This document shows, piece after piece, positions 44,615 through 53,603 of a stretch of DNA of 64,000 nt. Location: NCBI GenBank assembly GCA_030683815.1, contig JAUXPJ010000008.1, positions 118,719-182,718 of the forward strand. Direction: 5' to 3'. The stretch comes from Flavobacteriaceae bacterium. GTDB taxonomy: Bacteria; Bacteroidota; Bacteroidia; Flavobacteriales; Flavobacteriaceae. The notes below the pieces were generated by a model. That model ran no database searches, was not told the DNA's origin, and saw only the letters and a program-made list of their open reading frames with translations. Positions within the stretch are counted from its first letter, which is position 1; every line of letters begins with the position of its first letter. The position numbers and the translations under genes are program-made.

Positions 44615-44951
44615 TTTTTGTTGATTTTTTGTTGGTAATAAGCATAACTGCTTGGTGTAATTCATTCCAAGTGGTGTCTAATTCTTTCAGAAATATCTTA
44701 CCGGTTTCAGTAAGTCCGTAATATTTTCGTGGAGGTCCGGAAGTTGATTCTTCCCATCGGTAATTGAGTAATCCGTCATTTTTTAAACGGGTTAAGAGTG
44801 GATAAACCGTTCCTTCAACAACCAGCATTTTAGCGTCTTTTAGCTGCGATAAAATCTCTGTGGTATAAGCATCCTCATGTTGTAAAACAGATAAAATGCA
44901 ATATTCTAATACGCCTTTTCGCATTTGTGCTTTGGTGTTTTCAATGTTCAT
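44607..44951 (-). CDS. PadR family transcriptional regulator
   Basis: The 114-residue protein is a winged-helix PadR repressor: MRKGVLEYCILSVLQHEDAYTTEIL, then VEGTVYPLLTRLKNDGLLNYRWEE with the recognition helix and wing, then YYGLTETGKIFLKELD. It overlaps the PspC gene by 8 bases and probably autoregulates the operon in response to an envelope signal. Confidence 0.92.
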   Translation of the reverse strand: MNIENTKAQMRKGVLEYCILSVLQHEDAYTTEILSQLKDAKMLVVEGTVYPLLTRLKNDGLLNYRWEESTSGPPRKYYGLTETGKIFLKELDTTWNELHQAVMLITNKKSTKNE

Positions 44952-44970
44952 TGTAAACGTTTTTTAATTT

Positions 44971-45423
44971 TTATTTGATAAATCTAATTCTTAAAGGATA
45001 TTTATACATGGCTCCTTCTTGTGCTTTTATGGATGCCATAATAATGACAATAAATTTAAATATTGTCATGGTTCCGAATAATAAGATGATTCCGAAAATA
45101 GAAAACCAACCTCCTGTTGAAAATAGGTGATTCATTTGTGCCATTTGTTCCATCTGTTCGAAACGCTCCATATGAGTTGCCCAATTGAAGATGGTTTTGA
45201 AGATTAATGGGAAAAGAGAAATAAAAAGAACAGTATAATACAGTAAAAAACTCAAATTAAAATTAACCGCTTCTTTTCCGTGATGGTTAACAAATTCACT
45301 TTCATCTTTTTTAAGATTCCATACGATTAAAGGAATAAGGATGCTTCCAAGCGGTATAAAATATCCCGAAAAAGCTGATAAATGAATCAAAAATGCATTG
45401 TTTTTTTCGTTAGTTGTTGTCAT
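44971..45423 (-). CDS. DUF4870 family membrane protein
   Basis: The 150-residue protein has three to four hydrophobic segments and the DUF4870 pattern FLIHLSAFSGYFIPLGSILIPLIVW followed by FVNHHGKEAVNFNLSFLLYY. Function is unknown. It is first in the operon with padR, PspC and GIN genes (19 bases upstream of padR), so it probably belongs to the same envelope response. Confidence 0.83.
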   Translation of the reverse strand: MTTTNEKNNAFLIHLSAFSGYFIPLGSILIPLIVWNLKKDESEFVNHHGKEAVNFNLSFLLYYTVLFISLFPLIFKTIFNWATHMERFEQMEQMAQMNHLFSTGGWFSIFGIILLFGTMTIFKFIVIIMASIKAQEGAMYKYPLRIRFIK

Positions 45424-45576
45424 AATCAGATGGTTACATTATAATCTTATGCAAATATATGGTTAAAAGAAAGTATTATGCAATACAAAGTACTAAAAAT
45501 TAACATATATTTAACATATAAATAATTTTCAATATGCTTAAATATTTAACTATATTGCCTGAAATTTGTACTAACT

Positions 45577-46038
45577 ATGGAATTATCGGCTAAAAACCTC
45601 AATCGGTTTTTGATGTTTAAATTGCCTTCGGCTTTTTTGTGCGGAGTGAGTTTTAAAGAAATTGACAACAAACACGCCATCACCACGGTAACACACCGAT
45701 GGATTAACCAAAATCCGTTTAATTCGATGTATTTTGCGGTACAATCAATGGCAGCAGAATTGGCTACTGGTGCCTTGGTCATCAAAAAAATCAAAGAAAG
45801 CAACAAGCCCATTTCGATGCTGGTTACCAATCATACCGGGAGTTTTTCTAAAAAAGCAACCGGAAAAATTACTTTTACTTGTTTGGATGGTGATTTAATT
45901 CAAAACGCTTTGGATGAAACTATCAAAACAGGCGAAGGGCAAACCATTAAAATGAAATCTATTGGTGTAAATGAAAGCGGAGAAGAAGTTTCTTCGTACG
46001 AATTTGAATGGAGTGTTAGATTGAAATCAAAATATTAA
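45577..46038 (+). CDS. DUF4442/PaaI-like hot-dog fold protein
   Basis: The 153-residue protein resembles the DUF4442 group of hot-dog proteins related to acyl-CoA thioesterases: HRWINQNPFNSMYFAVQSMAAELATG forms the central helix region and ISMLVTNHTGSFSKKATGKI a following strand pair. The catalytic residue cannot be assigned with certainty. It is a single gene divergent from the DUF4870 operon. Function is a cautious inference. Confidence 0.75.
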   Translation: MELSAKNLNRFLMFKLPSAFLCGVSFKEIDNKHAITTVTHRWINQNPFNSMYFAVQSMAAELATGALVIKKIKESNKPISMLVTNHTGSFSKKATGKITFTCLDGDLIQNALDETIKTGEGQTIKMKSIGVNESGEEVSSYEFEWSVRLKSKY

Positions 46039-46313
46039 TCAGATAATAGAATTTAGATAAAAGAAAAATGAAAAAATAGAAGTCTTTCCCTTTGCTTCGC
46101 CAGTTCGCTGTCGCTCGTGTGGGAAGGGTTTAGGATGGGATAAACAATTTATAATGAAAATTTAAAAATTCCCCTCTTGAGAGGGGTTAAGGTGTGTGTT
46201 TACTTTGGTAATGTACAGAAAAATACTTGATTGATTTTACCTTTTAAACTTTACAACATTTTAACATTATTACTTTAAAACTTCTTATACCTATATATTA
46301 CCATCAATTTAAT
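46039..46313. other. Intergenic region with dispersed repeats
   Basis: This stretch holds no convincing gene. It contains repeat copy B (46062-46141), a CCCCTC/GAGGGG hairpin at 46168-46183 followed by TTAAGGTGTGTG, and AT-rich sequence up to the terminator at 46314. Confidence 0.7.
46062..46141. repeat. Dispersed repeat, copy B (inverted relative to copy A)
   Basis: The reverse complement of 46080-46141 matches 34841-34904 with three mismatches over about 64 bases. Weaker similarity continues to 46062. The copies are 11 kb apart in opposite orientation. Confidence 0.75.
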
Positions 46314-46347
46314 AAAAAGAGCTCCGAATTTTTGGAGCTCTTTTTTT
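46314..46347. terminator. Bidirectional terminator
   Basis: AAAAAGAGCTCC (46314-46325) pairs perfectly with GGAGCTCTTTTT (46334-46345) around an eight-base loop. It touches the stop codon of the DUF4369 gene. Confidence 0.87.
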
Positions 46348-47038
46348 ATTCTTCTTTTTTAATTTTTTCTACAAATTTGTTGAGTTGCAATCCGTATTTT
46401 GATTGTTTTACTTTATCAGACATAGAGTTGTTAATGGTATCCAACAATTTAATATGTGCATTGTTCAATTGAGTGAGCGCCAAAAATGGTGCTATTTCAT
46501 AATCGGCATGTTGTACTGCAAAATTGGTGGTAAATAAATAACGGCGTCTCAATAAATCATTGTATTCTTTTTGAACTTTTGCTGCCAATAATGGATTTTT
46601 TGCTTTGGCAGCCTTAAAATTACGTTCAATAAGTTCTAATTGACGATCGTTAAATTTGCGAATCATTGCTTGATGTTCTTCCAGATATTGTTGATTTTTC
46701 CCGCCCGAAACTTTAAATGCTGTTCCAAATCGGTCTAATCTGGAGTTGATGATAAATGACCCTTTTTCTCCAAAAAATTGGATTTTTTCTGTGGTATTAT
46801 TGATTGATAGATAAAATATTTCCGGACTTTCTACAATTGTTTTAAGTTCAAAAGTATTAACACCATTTAAATGTGTAGAATCGACAGAAATCAACAAAGA
46901 GTCTTGTATTTTTTGTAAATAAACAGTTCCTTTTCTGAGTCCGTCAATAGTTCCTTTTACAGTCATTTGATTTTCCTTTTCTGATGAACAAGAAAAAAGT
47001 AAGCTAAATGTGATTACAGTGATAAAAATTCTTTTCAT
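46346..47038 (-). CDS. DUF4369-domain lipoprotein
   Basis: The 230-residue protein has a lipoprotein signal (FSLLFSCSSEKE, lipid-acceptor Cys17) and an N-terminal DUF4369 beta domain (MTVKGTIDGLRKGTVYLQKIQDSLL). DUF4369 usually precedes a thioredoxin-like domain. Here the C-terminal part (about 120-230) is helical and lacks CxxC, so the redox half is missing or replaced. It is probably a periplasm-facing lipoprotein of unknown role, located 60 bases downstream of the DUF819 permease gene. Confidence 0.8.
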   Translation of the reverse strand: MKRIFITVITFSLLFSCSSEKENQMTVKGTIDGLRKGTVYLQKIQDSLLISVDSTHLNGVNTFELKTIVESPEIFYLSINNTTEKIQFFGEKGSFIINSRLDRFGTAFKVSGGKNQQYLEEHQAMIRKFNDRQLELIERNFKAAKAKNPLLAAKVQKEYNDLLRRRYLFTTNFAVQHADYEIAPFLALTQLNNAHIKLLDTINNSMSDKVKQSKYGLQLNKFVEKIKKEE

Positions 47039-47098
47039 GTTATGGTTGTTAATTTAAGTATTGCAAATATGAATTTTTTTAAGCGAATAAACCAAATC

Positions 47099-48361
47099 TT
47101 AAGGTGATACAATTCGCATTAGTTCAGCAGTAAGCATGGCTCCATAAGTTCCGATAGCATAACCAAAAACAGCTAACAATACGCCAACAGTAGCTAATGA
47201 TGGATGAAAAGCTGCAGCAACGATAGGTGCGGAGGCGGCTCCGCCAACATTGGCCTGACTTCCAACAGCTAAAAAGAAAAACGGTGCTTTAATCAATTTA
47301 GCTACAAGCAGTAAGAAAATAACGTGCATTGACATCCAAACAACACCAATAATTAACAATCCGGGATTTTCAACTATTTTAGATAAGTCCATTTTCATCC
47401 CGATGGTAGCCACCAAAATATAAATAAATACGCTTCCAATTTTACTGGCTCCGGCACCTTCATAAGATTTAAATTTAGTGTAGGAAAGTATAATTCCGAT
47501 GATGGTTGCAATGGTAATCATCCAAAAAAATTGAGAACTGAGCGATGAAAATGAAGAGGTTTTATCGCTGATAATTTCAAAAGTTTCTACTAAATAATTG
47601 GAAATGCTGGTGGCTCCAAAATGAGCAATTCCAACGGTTGAAAAAGCAATGGATAAAATAATGATAATGTCTGTTAAAGTCGGAATTCTGGTCACTTTAT
47701 CAGCAAAAGCAGCAACCTTTTTTTTCAGTTCTTCTATGGATGATGTATCCGCTTTTAGCCATTTGTCAATTTTTTCAGTTCTGCTGATCCCCATTAAGAG
47801 GATGGCCATCCACAAATTTCCGATGACAATATCAACCAAAACCATTCCGCCGTAATTTTTCGGATTGTACTGATAAATTTCCAGCATCGCTGCCTGATTT
47901 GGACCACCGCCAATCCAGCTTCCTGCAATGGTTGCCAAACCTCTCCAAACGGCATCGGGACCAGCGCCACCAACGGTTTCAGGTGAAAAGAATGAAATCA
48001 ATAAAACAGCTAAGGGTCCACCTGCAATAATCCCGACCGTTCCGGCAAAAAACATAATGAGTGCTTTTGGACCTAAATTAAACATTGCTTTTAGATCAAC
48101 GCTTAAAGTCATTAAAACTAAAGCGGCGGGGAGTAAAAACCGACTGGCAACAAAATACAAATTAGAATGTGCATCAGAAATAACACCAAATGTGCTTAAA
48201 ATGGATGGTAATAAATAAGCCATCAACAAAGCGGGCATTACTTTGTAAAAATTTGACCAGTATTTATTTTTTGAATTGGAGGTATAAAATATAAATCCTA
48301 AGATTAACATTAGGAGTCCAAAAACGACAGCATCATCAGAAATAATAGGTAAGTTTTCCAT
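47099..48361 (-). CDS. DUF819 family membrane protein
   Basis: The 420-residue protein has about ten to eleven transmembrane segments and DUF819 features AVFGLLMLILGFIFY, GSWIGGGPNQAAMLEIY and SQANVGGAASAPIVAAAF. The glycine-rich GGxxN and NVGGxxSAP loops resemble substrate or ion-binding re-entrant loops of related transporters. Substrate is unknown. It is divergent from the DPP11 gene; a link to peptide or amino-acid uptake is possible but unproven. Confidence 0.87.
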   Translation of the reverse strand: MENLPIISDDAVVFGLLMLILGFIFYTSNSKNKYWSNFYKVMPALLMAYLLPSILSTFGVISDAHSNLYFVASRFLLPAALVLMTLSVDLKAMFNLGPKALIMFFAGTVGIIAGGPLAVLLISFFSPETVGGAGPDAVWRGLATIAGSWIGGGPNQAAMLEIYQYNPKNYGGMVLVDIVIGNLWMAILLMGISRTEKIDKWLKADTSSIEELKKKVAAFADKVTRIPTLTDIIIILSIAFSTVGIAHFGATSISNYLVETFEIISDKTSSFSSLSSQFFWMITIATIIGIILSYTKFKSYEGAGASKIGSVFIYILVATIGMKMDLSKIVENPGLLIIGVVWMSMHVIFLLLVAKLIKAPFFFLAVGSQANVGGAASAPIVAAAFHPSLATVGVLLAVFGYAIGTYGAMLTAELMRIVSP

Positions 48362-48426
48362 TAATTTTATTTTTGGCTAAAATATAAAAAAAACAATAGT
48401 ATCTAGTAAATCATTGCTATCCTAAG

Positions 48427-48434
48427 TATATTTG
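48427..48434 (+). promoter_or_regulatory. Candidate -7 element for the DPP11-like gene
   Basis: TATATTTG is an exact TAnnTTTG match, 53 bases before the ATG at 48488. No matching TTG is seen at the -33 distance. Confidence 0.35.
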
Positions 48435-48487
48435 TCGATGTTAAAACAATTATTAGCAAATAAATTAAATCAATAAAAATAAAACGG

Positions 48488-50632
48488 ATGAAACTTTTAA
48501 GATTACTTATTTTATTTATTGTATTTCAGGTTTCTGCTCAACAAGGAGGGATGTGGATTCCATCAATGTTGGAAGGTAAAAATGAAAAAGAAATGCAAAG
48601 TTTGGGCATGAAAATGACCGCCGCTGATATTTACAGCATCAATAATTCCAGTTTAAAAGATGCGGTTATTCATTTTAACGGTGGCTGTACGAGTGAATTA
48701 ATTTCTTCACGCGCACTATTATTAACGAATCATCACTGCGGATATGGCGCAATTCAGTCTCATTCAAGTGTAGATCACGATTATTTAAAAGATGGTTTTT
48801 GGGCGATGACAGATGCCGAAGAATTGCCAAATCCTGGAATGGTGGCAACACTTATAGTGCGTATTGATGATATTACCAACAAAGCTTTTGAAGGAATATC
48901 TGACTCAATGGAAGAACAAGAAAAATTAGCAAAAATTTCTCAAAACCTCGAAAAAATACAGAAAGAAGTCGTAAAAGAATCTTGGCAAGATGTTTTTGTA
49001 AAATCTATTTATCACGGAAATCAATATTTACTTTATGTAACAGAAGTATTTAAAGATATTCGTTTAGTGGGCGCACCTCCATCATCTGTCGGTAAATTTG
49101 GTTCTGATACCGATAATTGGATGTGGCCTCGTCATACCGGAGATTTCTCCTTGTTTAGAATTTATGCATCCAAAGACAATAAGCCGGCAACGTATTCAAA
49201 AGATAATGTTCCGTATATTCCAAAACATTTTTTACCTATTTCTTTGGATGGAATCGCAGAAGGTGATTTTACCATGGTATTTGGTTTTCCGGGAAGAACC
49301 AATGAGTATTTGCCGGCAATAGCTGTTGATCAATTGGCCAATAAATTGAATCCGGCAAGAATTGAAATACGCGATACTGCGCTTAAAATTGTAGATTCTT
49401 ATATGCGAAAAGATCAGCAAATTAAAATTCAATACGCTTCAAAATATGCATCAATTGCCAATCATTGGAAAAAATGGATTGGTGAAAGTCAGGGAATTCA
49501 AAAATCCGGTGCTGTGAATATCAAGAAAAAATTAGAATCAGATTTTAATAAATTAGTAGCAGAGAAAGGTTTACAAAATCAATATGGAACTCTTTTACCT
49601 GATTTTAACCGATTGTATAAAGAGATTGAAGATGTTTCATTGGCTAATGATTATTGGAGTGAAGTAGTAAATCGCAATATAGAGTTGTTATCAGCAACTG
49701 TTATGATTTATCAATTAGAACAAACCTATGAGAAAAAAGGAACTCAAGCCTTTGAAGATGCCCGTGAAAAACTAAGCAAGCGTTTAGAAGGATTCTATAA
49801 AAATTATAATGCAACGGTTGATAAAGCTGTTTTTGAAAGATTGATTGAGATTTATGCCAATAATATTCCGAGAGCTTATTTATCTAAATCGCTTTCCAAT
49901 GCCGATTTTAAAAAATTAGCCGATGATATATATAAAAAATCAAAGCTAACTAATTTTGAAGGAGCAAGTTCATTACTTTCTGGAACTCCTTCTGAGTTTA
50001 TCAGGAAAATAAATAAAGACAAAGGATATCAGTTAGGTAAAGAATTAACTGCCGACTTTTACGCGAATATTAATCCGAAATTTGTAAAAACGAGTGAACA
50101 AATTGCCACGGTGCAAAAAGTTTATATGAAAGCTTTATTAGAATTGTTCCCTGATGAACGTATTTTTCCTGATGCCAACAGTACACTTAGAATTACTTAC
50201 GGAAAAGTGAGTGGTTACCAACCAAAAGATGCGGTTTATTACAATCCTGTAAGTTATTTGGATGGAATTATGGAAAAATATATACCCAATGATTATGAGT
50301 TTGATGTGCCTCAGAAATTGATTGAACTTAACAAAACGAAAGATTTTGGATCATACGGAATTGATGGAAAAATGCCGGTTTGTTTTATTGGAACCAATCA
50401 CACAACTGGAGGTAACTCTGGAAGTCCGGCCATAGATGCACACGGAAATTTAATCGGATTGAACTTTGACCGCGTTTGGGAAGGAACCATGAGTGACTTG
50501 TATTACGACCCTGCCATCAGCAGAAATATTATGGTAGATGTGCGTTATGTATTATTCATTGTCGATAAATATGCCGGAGCAACTCGTTTAATTGAGGAGA
50601 TGAAATTGGTACATCCTAAGAAAAAGAATTAA
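48488..50632 (+). CDS. S46 family dipeptidyl peptidase, DPP11 type
   Basis: The 714-residue serine peptidase has a signal peptide (MKLLRLLILFIVFQVSAQ) and a chymotrypsin-fold catalytic part. The histidine is in LLLTNHHCGYG (about 82-83), the aspartate probably in GSDTDNWMWPRHTGDF, and the serine in GGNSGSPA. An arginine 18 residues after the catalytic serine (NFDRVWEG) matches the Arg673 that gives DPP11 its Asp/Glu preference at P1; DPP7 has Gly. It would release acidic dipeptides in the periplasm. Length matches the family (about 715). Confidence 0.92.
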   Translation: MKLLRLLILFIVFQVSAQQGGMWIPSMLEGKNEKEMQSLGMKMTAADIYSINNSSLKDAVIHFNGGCTSELISSRALLLTNHHCGYGAIQSHSSVDHDYLKDGFWAMTDAEELPNPGMVATLIVRIDDITNKAFEGISDSMEEQEKLAKISQNLEKIQKEVVKESWQDVFVKSIYHGNQYLLYVTEVFKDIRLVGAPPSSVGKFGSDTDNWMWPRHTGDFSLFRIYASKDNKPATYSKDNVPYIPKHFLPISLDGIAEGDFTMVFGFPGRTNEYLPAIAVDQLANKLNPARIEIRDTALKIVDSYMRKDQQIKIQYASKYASIANHWKKWIGESQGIQKSGAVNIKKKLESDFNKLVAEKGLQNQYGTLLPDFNRLYKEIEDVSLANDYWSEVVNRNIELLSATVMIYQLEQTYEKKGTQAFEDAREKLSKRLEGFYKNYNATVDKAVFERLIEIYANNIPRAYLSKSLSNADFKKLADDIYKKSKLTNFEGASSLLSGTPSEFIRKINKDKGYQLGKELTADFYANINPKFVKTSEQIATVQKVYMKALLELFPDERIFPDANSTLRITYGKVSGYQPKDAVYYNPVSYLDGIMEKYIPNDYEFDVPQKLIELNKTKDFGSYGIDGKMPVCFIGTNHTTGGNSGSPAIDAHGNLIGLNFDRVWEGTMSDLYYDPAISRNIMVDVRYVLFIVDKYAGATRLIEEMKLVHPKKKN

Positions 50633-50645
50633 AAATTGAACAATA

Positions 50646-50682
50646 AAAATAGCGTCCCGATTCATCGGGATGCTATTTTTAT
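50646..50682. terminator. Bidirectional terminator
   Basis: AAAAATAGCGTCCCGAT pairs with ATCGGGATGCTATTTTT (one G-U pair) around TC. It follows the DPP11-like gene and overlaps the stop of the small ribbon-helix-helix gene on the other strand. Confidence 0.87.
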
Positions 50683-50846
50683 TCACTCTCAAAATCTTTA
50701 GGCAATCGTTTGGCATCTTTTAAGCATTTGTGAACCATCCATTCCAACTGACCGTTGGTAGATCTAAACTCATCAGCCGCCCATTTTTCAATAGCTTTTA
50801 ACAAGTTTTCATCAATGCGTAAAGGATATGCTTTTTTTGCTGCCAT
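50679..50846 (-). CDS. Small Arc-like ribbon-helix-helix protein
   Basis: A 55-residue frame reads MAAKKAYPLRIDENLLKAIE, then KWAADEFRSTNGQLEWMVHK, and ends CLKDAKRLPKDFESE. The short strand AYPLRIDENLLKAIEKWA followed by two helices is the Arc/MetJ ribbon-helix-helix pattern, which dimerises and binds DNA. It starts one base after the stop of the alpha/beta hydrolase gene, so it is the last gene of that operon. Similar small Arc-like proteins accompany SPFH genes in Flavobacteria. It may autoregulate the operon. Confidence 0.82.
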   Translation of the reverse strand: MAAKKAYPLRIDENLLKAIEKWAADEFRSTNGQLEWMVHKCLKDAKRLPKDFESE

Positions 50847-50847
50847 T

Positions 50848-51798
50848 TTATTGTTGTTTATTGATAAAGGTGGCGATAGCCGTTGTTAATTTATCCATCA
50901 CCGGTAAATCGGGATTGGTATAAGATTGTTGATTTTCAACGATATCACCTTCAATTTTTTTAAAAATATGATTCATATCTTTGATGATAACCAAGTCTGC
51001 ATCAAGTTTTGCTTCTTTCAAAAGTTCGGCATCGCTTGCCGGAACTTGGATATCTTTGGTTCCGTTGATGATTAAAACCGGGATGTTGAGTTGATGAATT
51101 TCTTGTTGCGGATGGTATTTAATCCACGAAATTAAATAAGGTTGCACCGATTTTCTGAAGAGTGAAATCAAATAAGGATTTACTTCTTCAACCAGTTTTC
51201 CTTTTTTCAATTCATCCAGTATTTTTGTGGTATCCTCTTTTAAAAATGGCGCTTGTTTTCCAATTTGTTCAGCAATTATTTCATCAATCGGTCGCCCTGC
51301 ACCAGCGATAGAAATCAGTCCATCCACTTCATTTTTGGAAGCTAAAATTCCGACTAAACTACCTTCGCTATGACCCATTAAATAAATTTTAGAAAAACTC
51401 TTGTTCTTTTTAAAATGCGCTACCATTTCTTTAACTTCTTCAACTTCGTCTTCAAATCGGATATTATCTTCTTTAAATCCCTCTTTTTTAACAGCCGTTA
51501 AAACACTTTTATCAAATCGGTAAGTGGCAATATTTTGTTTTGAAAGTGCTTCAGCCAAAAATTTTAACGAATTATTTTTCATCATATTATTATTTCCATT
51601 TCTGTCTGTAGGACCTGAACCTGGAATAAAAATAATCAAGGGTATTTTTTTAATGGTATTGGGAGTTAAAAGTGTTCCGTAAATTTCGGTTGTTGAAATA
51701 TTTATCGGATAATCTTTTTCGATAAAAGCGGGACTTTGTGCTTTGGTATCATTTGCCATCAACAGTAATGACAAACAAAAAATGGCTATCTTTTTCAT
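50848..51798 (-). CDS. Secreted alpha/beta hydrolase
   Basis: The 316-residue protein has a signal peptide (MKKIAIFCLSLLLMANDTKAQ) and an alpha/beta hydrolase fold: oxyanion region IIFIPGSGPTDRNGN, nucleophile elbow MGHSEGSLVG, an aspartate in INGTKDIQVP and a histidine in IIKDMNHIFK. The substrate is unknown; serine esterase or peptidase activity is likely. It overlaps the DUF1648 gene by 4 bases and is followed by the ribbon-helix-helix gene. Confidence 0.87.
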   Translation of the reverse strand: MKKIAIFCLSLLLMANDTKAQSPAFIEKDYPINISTTEIYGTLLTPNTIKKIPLIIFIPGSGPTDRNGNNNMMKNNSLKFLAEALSKQNIATYRFDKSVLTAVKKEGFKEDNIRFEDEVEEVKEMVAHFKKNKSFSKIYLMGHSEGSLVGILASKNEVDGLISIAGAGRPIDEIIAEQIGKQAPFLKEDTTKILDELKKGKLVEEVNPYLISLFRKSVQPYLISWIKYHPQQEIHQLNIPVLIINGTKDIQVPASDAELLKEAKLDADLVIIKDMNHIFKKIEGDIVENQQSYTNPDLPVMDKLTTAIATFINKQQ

Positions 51799-52301
51799 TT
51801 GATGGAATTCGTTTTTATCAAAATAAAGAGGAAAAACACGATGGCAGAGCCCATAACTACGGGTAAAAACCAGTTTCCAAGCTTGTTAATTTCACTACTT
51901 AATGCTATATTGATGGTGGCATAACTGATGTAAAAAAACAACAGCATCACATATAAAGAGGCAAATCTTAAAATGTGTATTCCAAAACGGTATTGTTTGG
52001 GTGCATTTTCTTCAGTAATTTTTACCCAATAATTTAATTGATGTGGATAATGACTCAGAATTCGCATACCAATTAAGATGATGAATGCGATTATGGGTAA
52101 AATCCATATGGAACTTTTTGGACCAAAATCATCCGGAATTCCATTGGCGCCAAAATGAGTCGGAATCATATCCGGTAAATGTTGGTGTTGAAGATAAACA
52201 TAGACAAAATAAACCACTAATAAGATGATATTAAACCAATCGATTAATCCATCGAATGCAGTTTTAACAATTTTTATTTTGGGTCTATTTTTATAAAACA
52301 T
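51795..52301 (-). CDS. DUF1648 membrane protein
   Basis: The 168-residue protein has four hydrophobic segments and the DUF1648 signature LPDMIPTHFGANGIPDDFGPKSS between the first two. The family includes the SdpI immunity protein, but function here is unknown. It overlaps the hydrolase by 4 bases and starts one base after the DUF4177-like gene. Confidence 0.85.
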   Translation of the reverse strand: MFYKNRPKIKIVKTAFDGLIDWFNIILLVVYFVYVYLQHQHLPDMIPTHFGANGIPDDFGPKSSIWILPIIAFIILIGMRILSHYPHQLNYWVKITEENAPKQYRFGIHILRFASLYVMLLFFYISYATINIALSSEINKLGNWFLPVVMGSAIVFFLFILIKTNSIK

Positions 52302-52302
52302 A

Positions 52303-52467
52303 TCAATCTTTTTTATCTCTTTCTAATACTGTTTTTACAACTCCTCGATGAACGAAAGTATTCACAACAATCCAACCTGTTTTAGCATAACTGTTTAGTA
52401 ATTCTTCAAAATCTTCATCTTTTTTTATCGGGGTTCCTTTTTGTCTGATAAATTTATATTCCTTCAT
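52303..52467 (-). CDS. Small DUF4177-like protein
   Basis: A 54-residue frame begins MKEYKFIRQKGTPIKKDE, contains the segment FEELLNSYAKTGWIVVNTF and ends RGVVKTVLERDKKD. The pattern (strand, helix with LLNxYAxxGW, two strands) resembles DUF4177 domains. Its stop is one base before the DUF1648 ATG, which supports translation as the first gene of the DUF1648-hydrolase-RHH string. Function unknown. Confidence 0.7.
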   Translation of the reverse strand: MKEYKFIRQKGTPIKKDEDFEELLNSYAKTGWIVVNTFVHRGVVKTVLERDKKD

Positions 52468-52590
52468 AATAATTAAGTTTTGTTAATAATGGTTTGCTAA
52501 AGTAACAATTACATCGCTAATACGCAGAATTGAGTATTAAGTATTGAGTAGTTAGATAGCCGGATGTAAACATCAAACAAAATTTTAATC

Positions 52591-53451
52591 CTAATGATTT
52601 AAAGTTCCAGTATTGATGATAGGTGTTGTATCCTTGTCAGAACACAAAACAACCATCAAATTACTGACCATCGCAGCTTTTCTTTCTTCGTCTAAATCAA
52701 CAATATTTCTTTTGCTCAATCGGTCTAAAGCCATTTCAACCATACTCACCGCGCCTTCTACAATTTTATGTCGCGCTGCGATTATGGCAGTTGCTTGTTG
52801 GCGTTTTAACATCGCATTCGCAATTTCTTGTGCATAGGCCAAATACCCGATTCGGGCTTCGAGCACTTCAATTCCTGCCATTGCCAATCGTTCAGATAAT
52901 TCAACTTCTAAAGCATCGCTTACTTCATTTACACTGGCTCGCAAAGTAATTTCTTCTACTTTTCCATCATCTTCAAAATTATCATAAGGATATAAACTCG
53001 CTAATTTTCTAACCGCTGCATCTGATTGTACTTTTACGAAACTCTCAAAATTATCTACATCAAATGCCGCTTTGAAAGTGTCTTTTACGCGCCATACCAA
53101 AATAGTGCTAATCATAATTGGGTTACCTAATTTGTCATTTACTTTAACGCGTTCGCTGTCAAAATTATGCGCTCTGAGCGATATGCCTTTTTTAGTGTAA
53201 AACGGATTTGCCCAAAAAAATCCATTGTCTTTTACGGTTCCAATATATTTTCCGAAAAGCAATAATACCATGGAAGTATTGGGATTGATTAAGAAAAATC
53301 CGGCTAAAATTAAAATTCCAATCACAATTGGAACTGCAAACCAAGCGTTTTTATAGGTTGAAATTCCATAAATCCCGATGGTTATGATGACAAAGAATAT
53401 AACGACCCATAAATAGCCGTTTTGTGTTTTAATTATTTTTTCTTGGTTCAT
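52591..53451 (-). CDS. SPFH/band 7 domain protein
   Basis: The 286-residue protein has two N-terminal hydrophobic segments (about 14-32 and 36-55) and an SPFH domain from about 60 (NPNTSMVLLLFGKYIGTVKDNGFFW, ILVWRVKDTFKAAFDV, SERLAMAGIEVLEARIGYLAYAQEI). A helical tail follows. Stomatin-like proteins form oligomeric membrane platforms. The gene is upstream of the DUF4177-DUF1648-hydrolase-RHH genes with a 123-base gap, and may be co-transcribed. Confidence 0.92.
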   Translation of the reverse strand: MNQEKIIKTQNGYLWVVIFFVIITIGIYGISTYKNAWFAVPIVIGILILAGFFLINPNTSMVLLLFGKYIGTVKDNGFFWANPFYTKKGISLRAHNFDSERVKVNDKLGNPIMISTILVWRVKDTFKAAFDVDNFESFVKVQSDAAVRKLASLYPYDNFEDDGKVEEITLRASVNEVSDALEVELSERLAMAGIEVLEARIGYLAYAQEIANAMLKRQQATAIIAARHKIVEGAVSMVEMALDRLSKRNIVDLDEERKAAMVSNLMVVLCSDKDTTPIINTGTLNH

Positions 53452-53476
53452 GATAGCTGATATTAAAATGATATCA

Positions 53477-53507
53477 TAAAGTTACAAATTAATTTTTAAA
53501 ATGTCAA
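53477..53507 (-). promoter_or_regulatory. Promoter of the SPFH gene
   Basis: On the minus strand TTGAC (TTG at 53507-53505) is followed after 20 bases by TAACTTTA (53484-53477), one mismatch from TAnnTTTG. Predicted start near 53473 gives a leader of about 22 bases. Confidence 0.55.
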
Positions 53508-53603
53508 GTACAAATTTTATGATACTTATTTCATAAATTAGCCAAAAAATCACCAATAAAAAGGCAAATAATAATTATAGTCAAATCATTAAAACAGCAA
53601 TCA

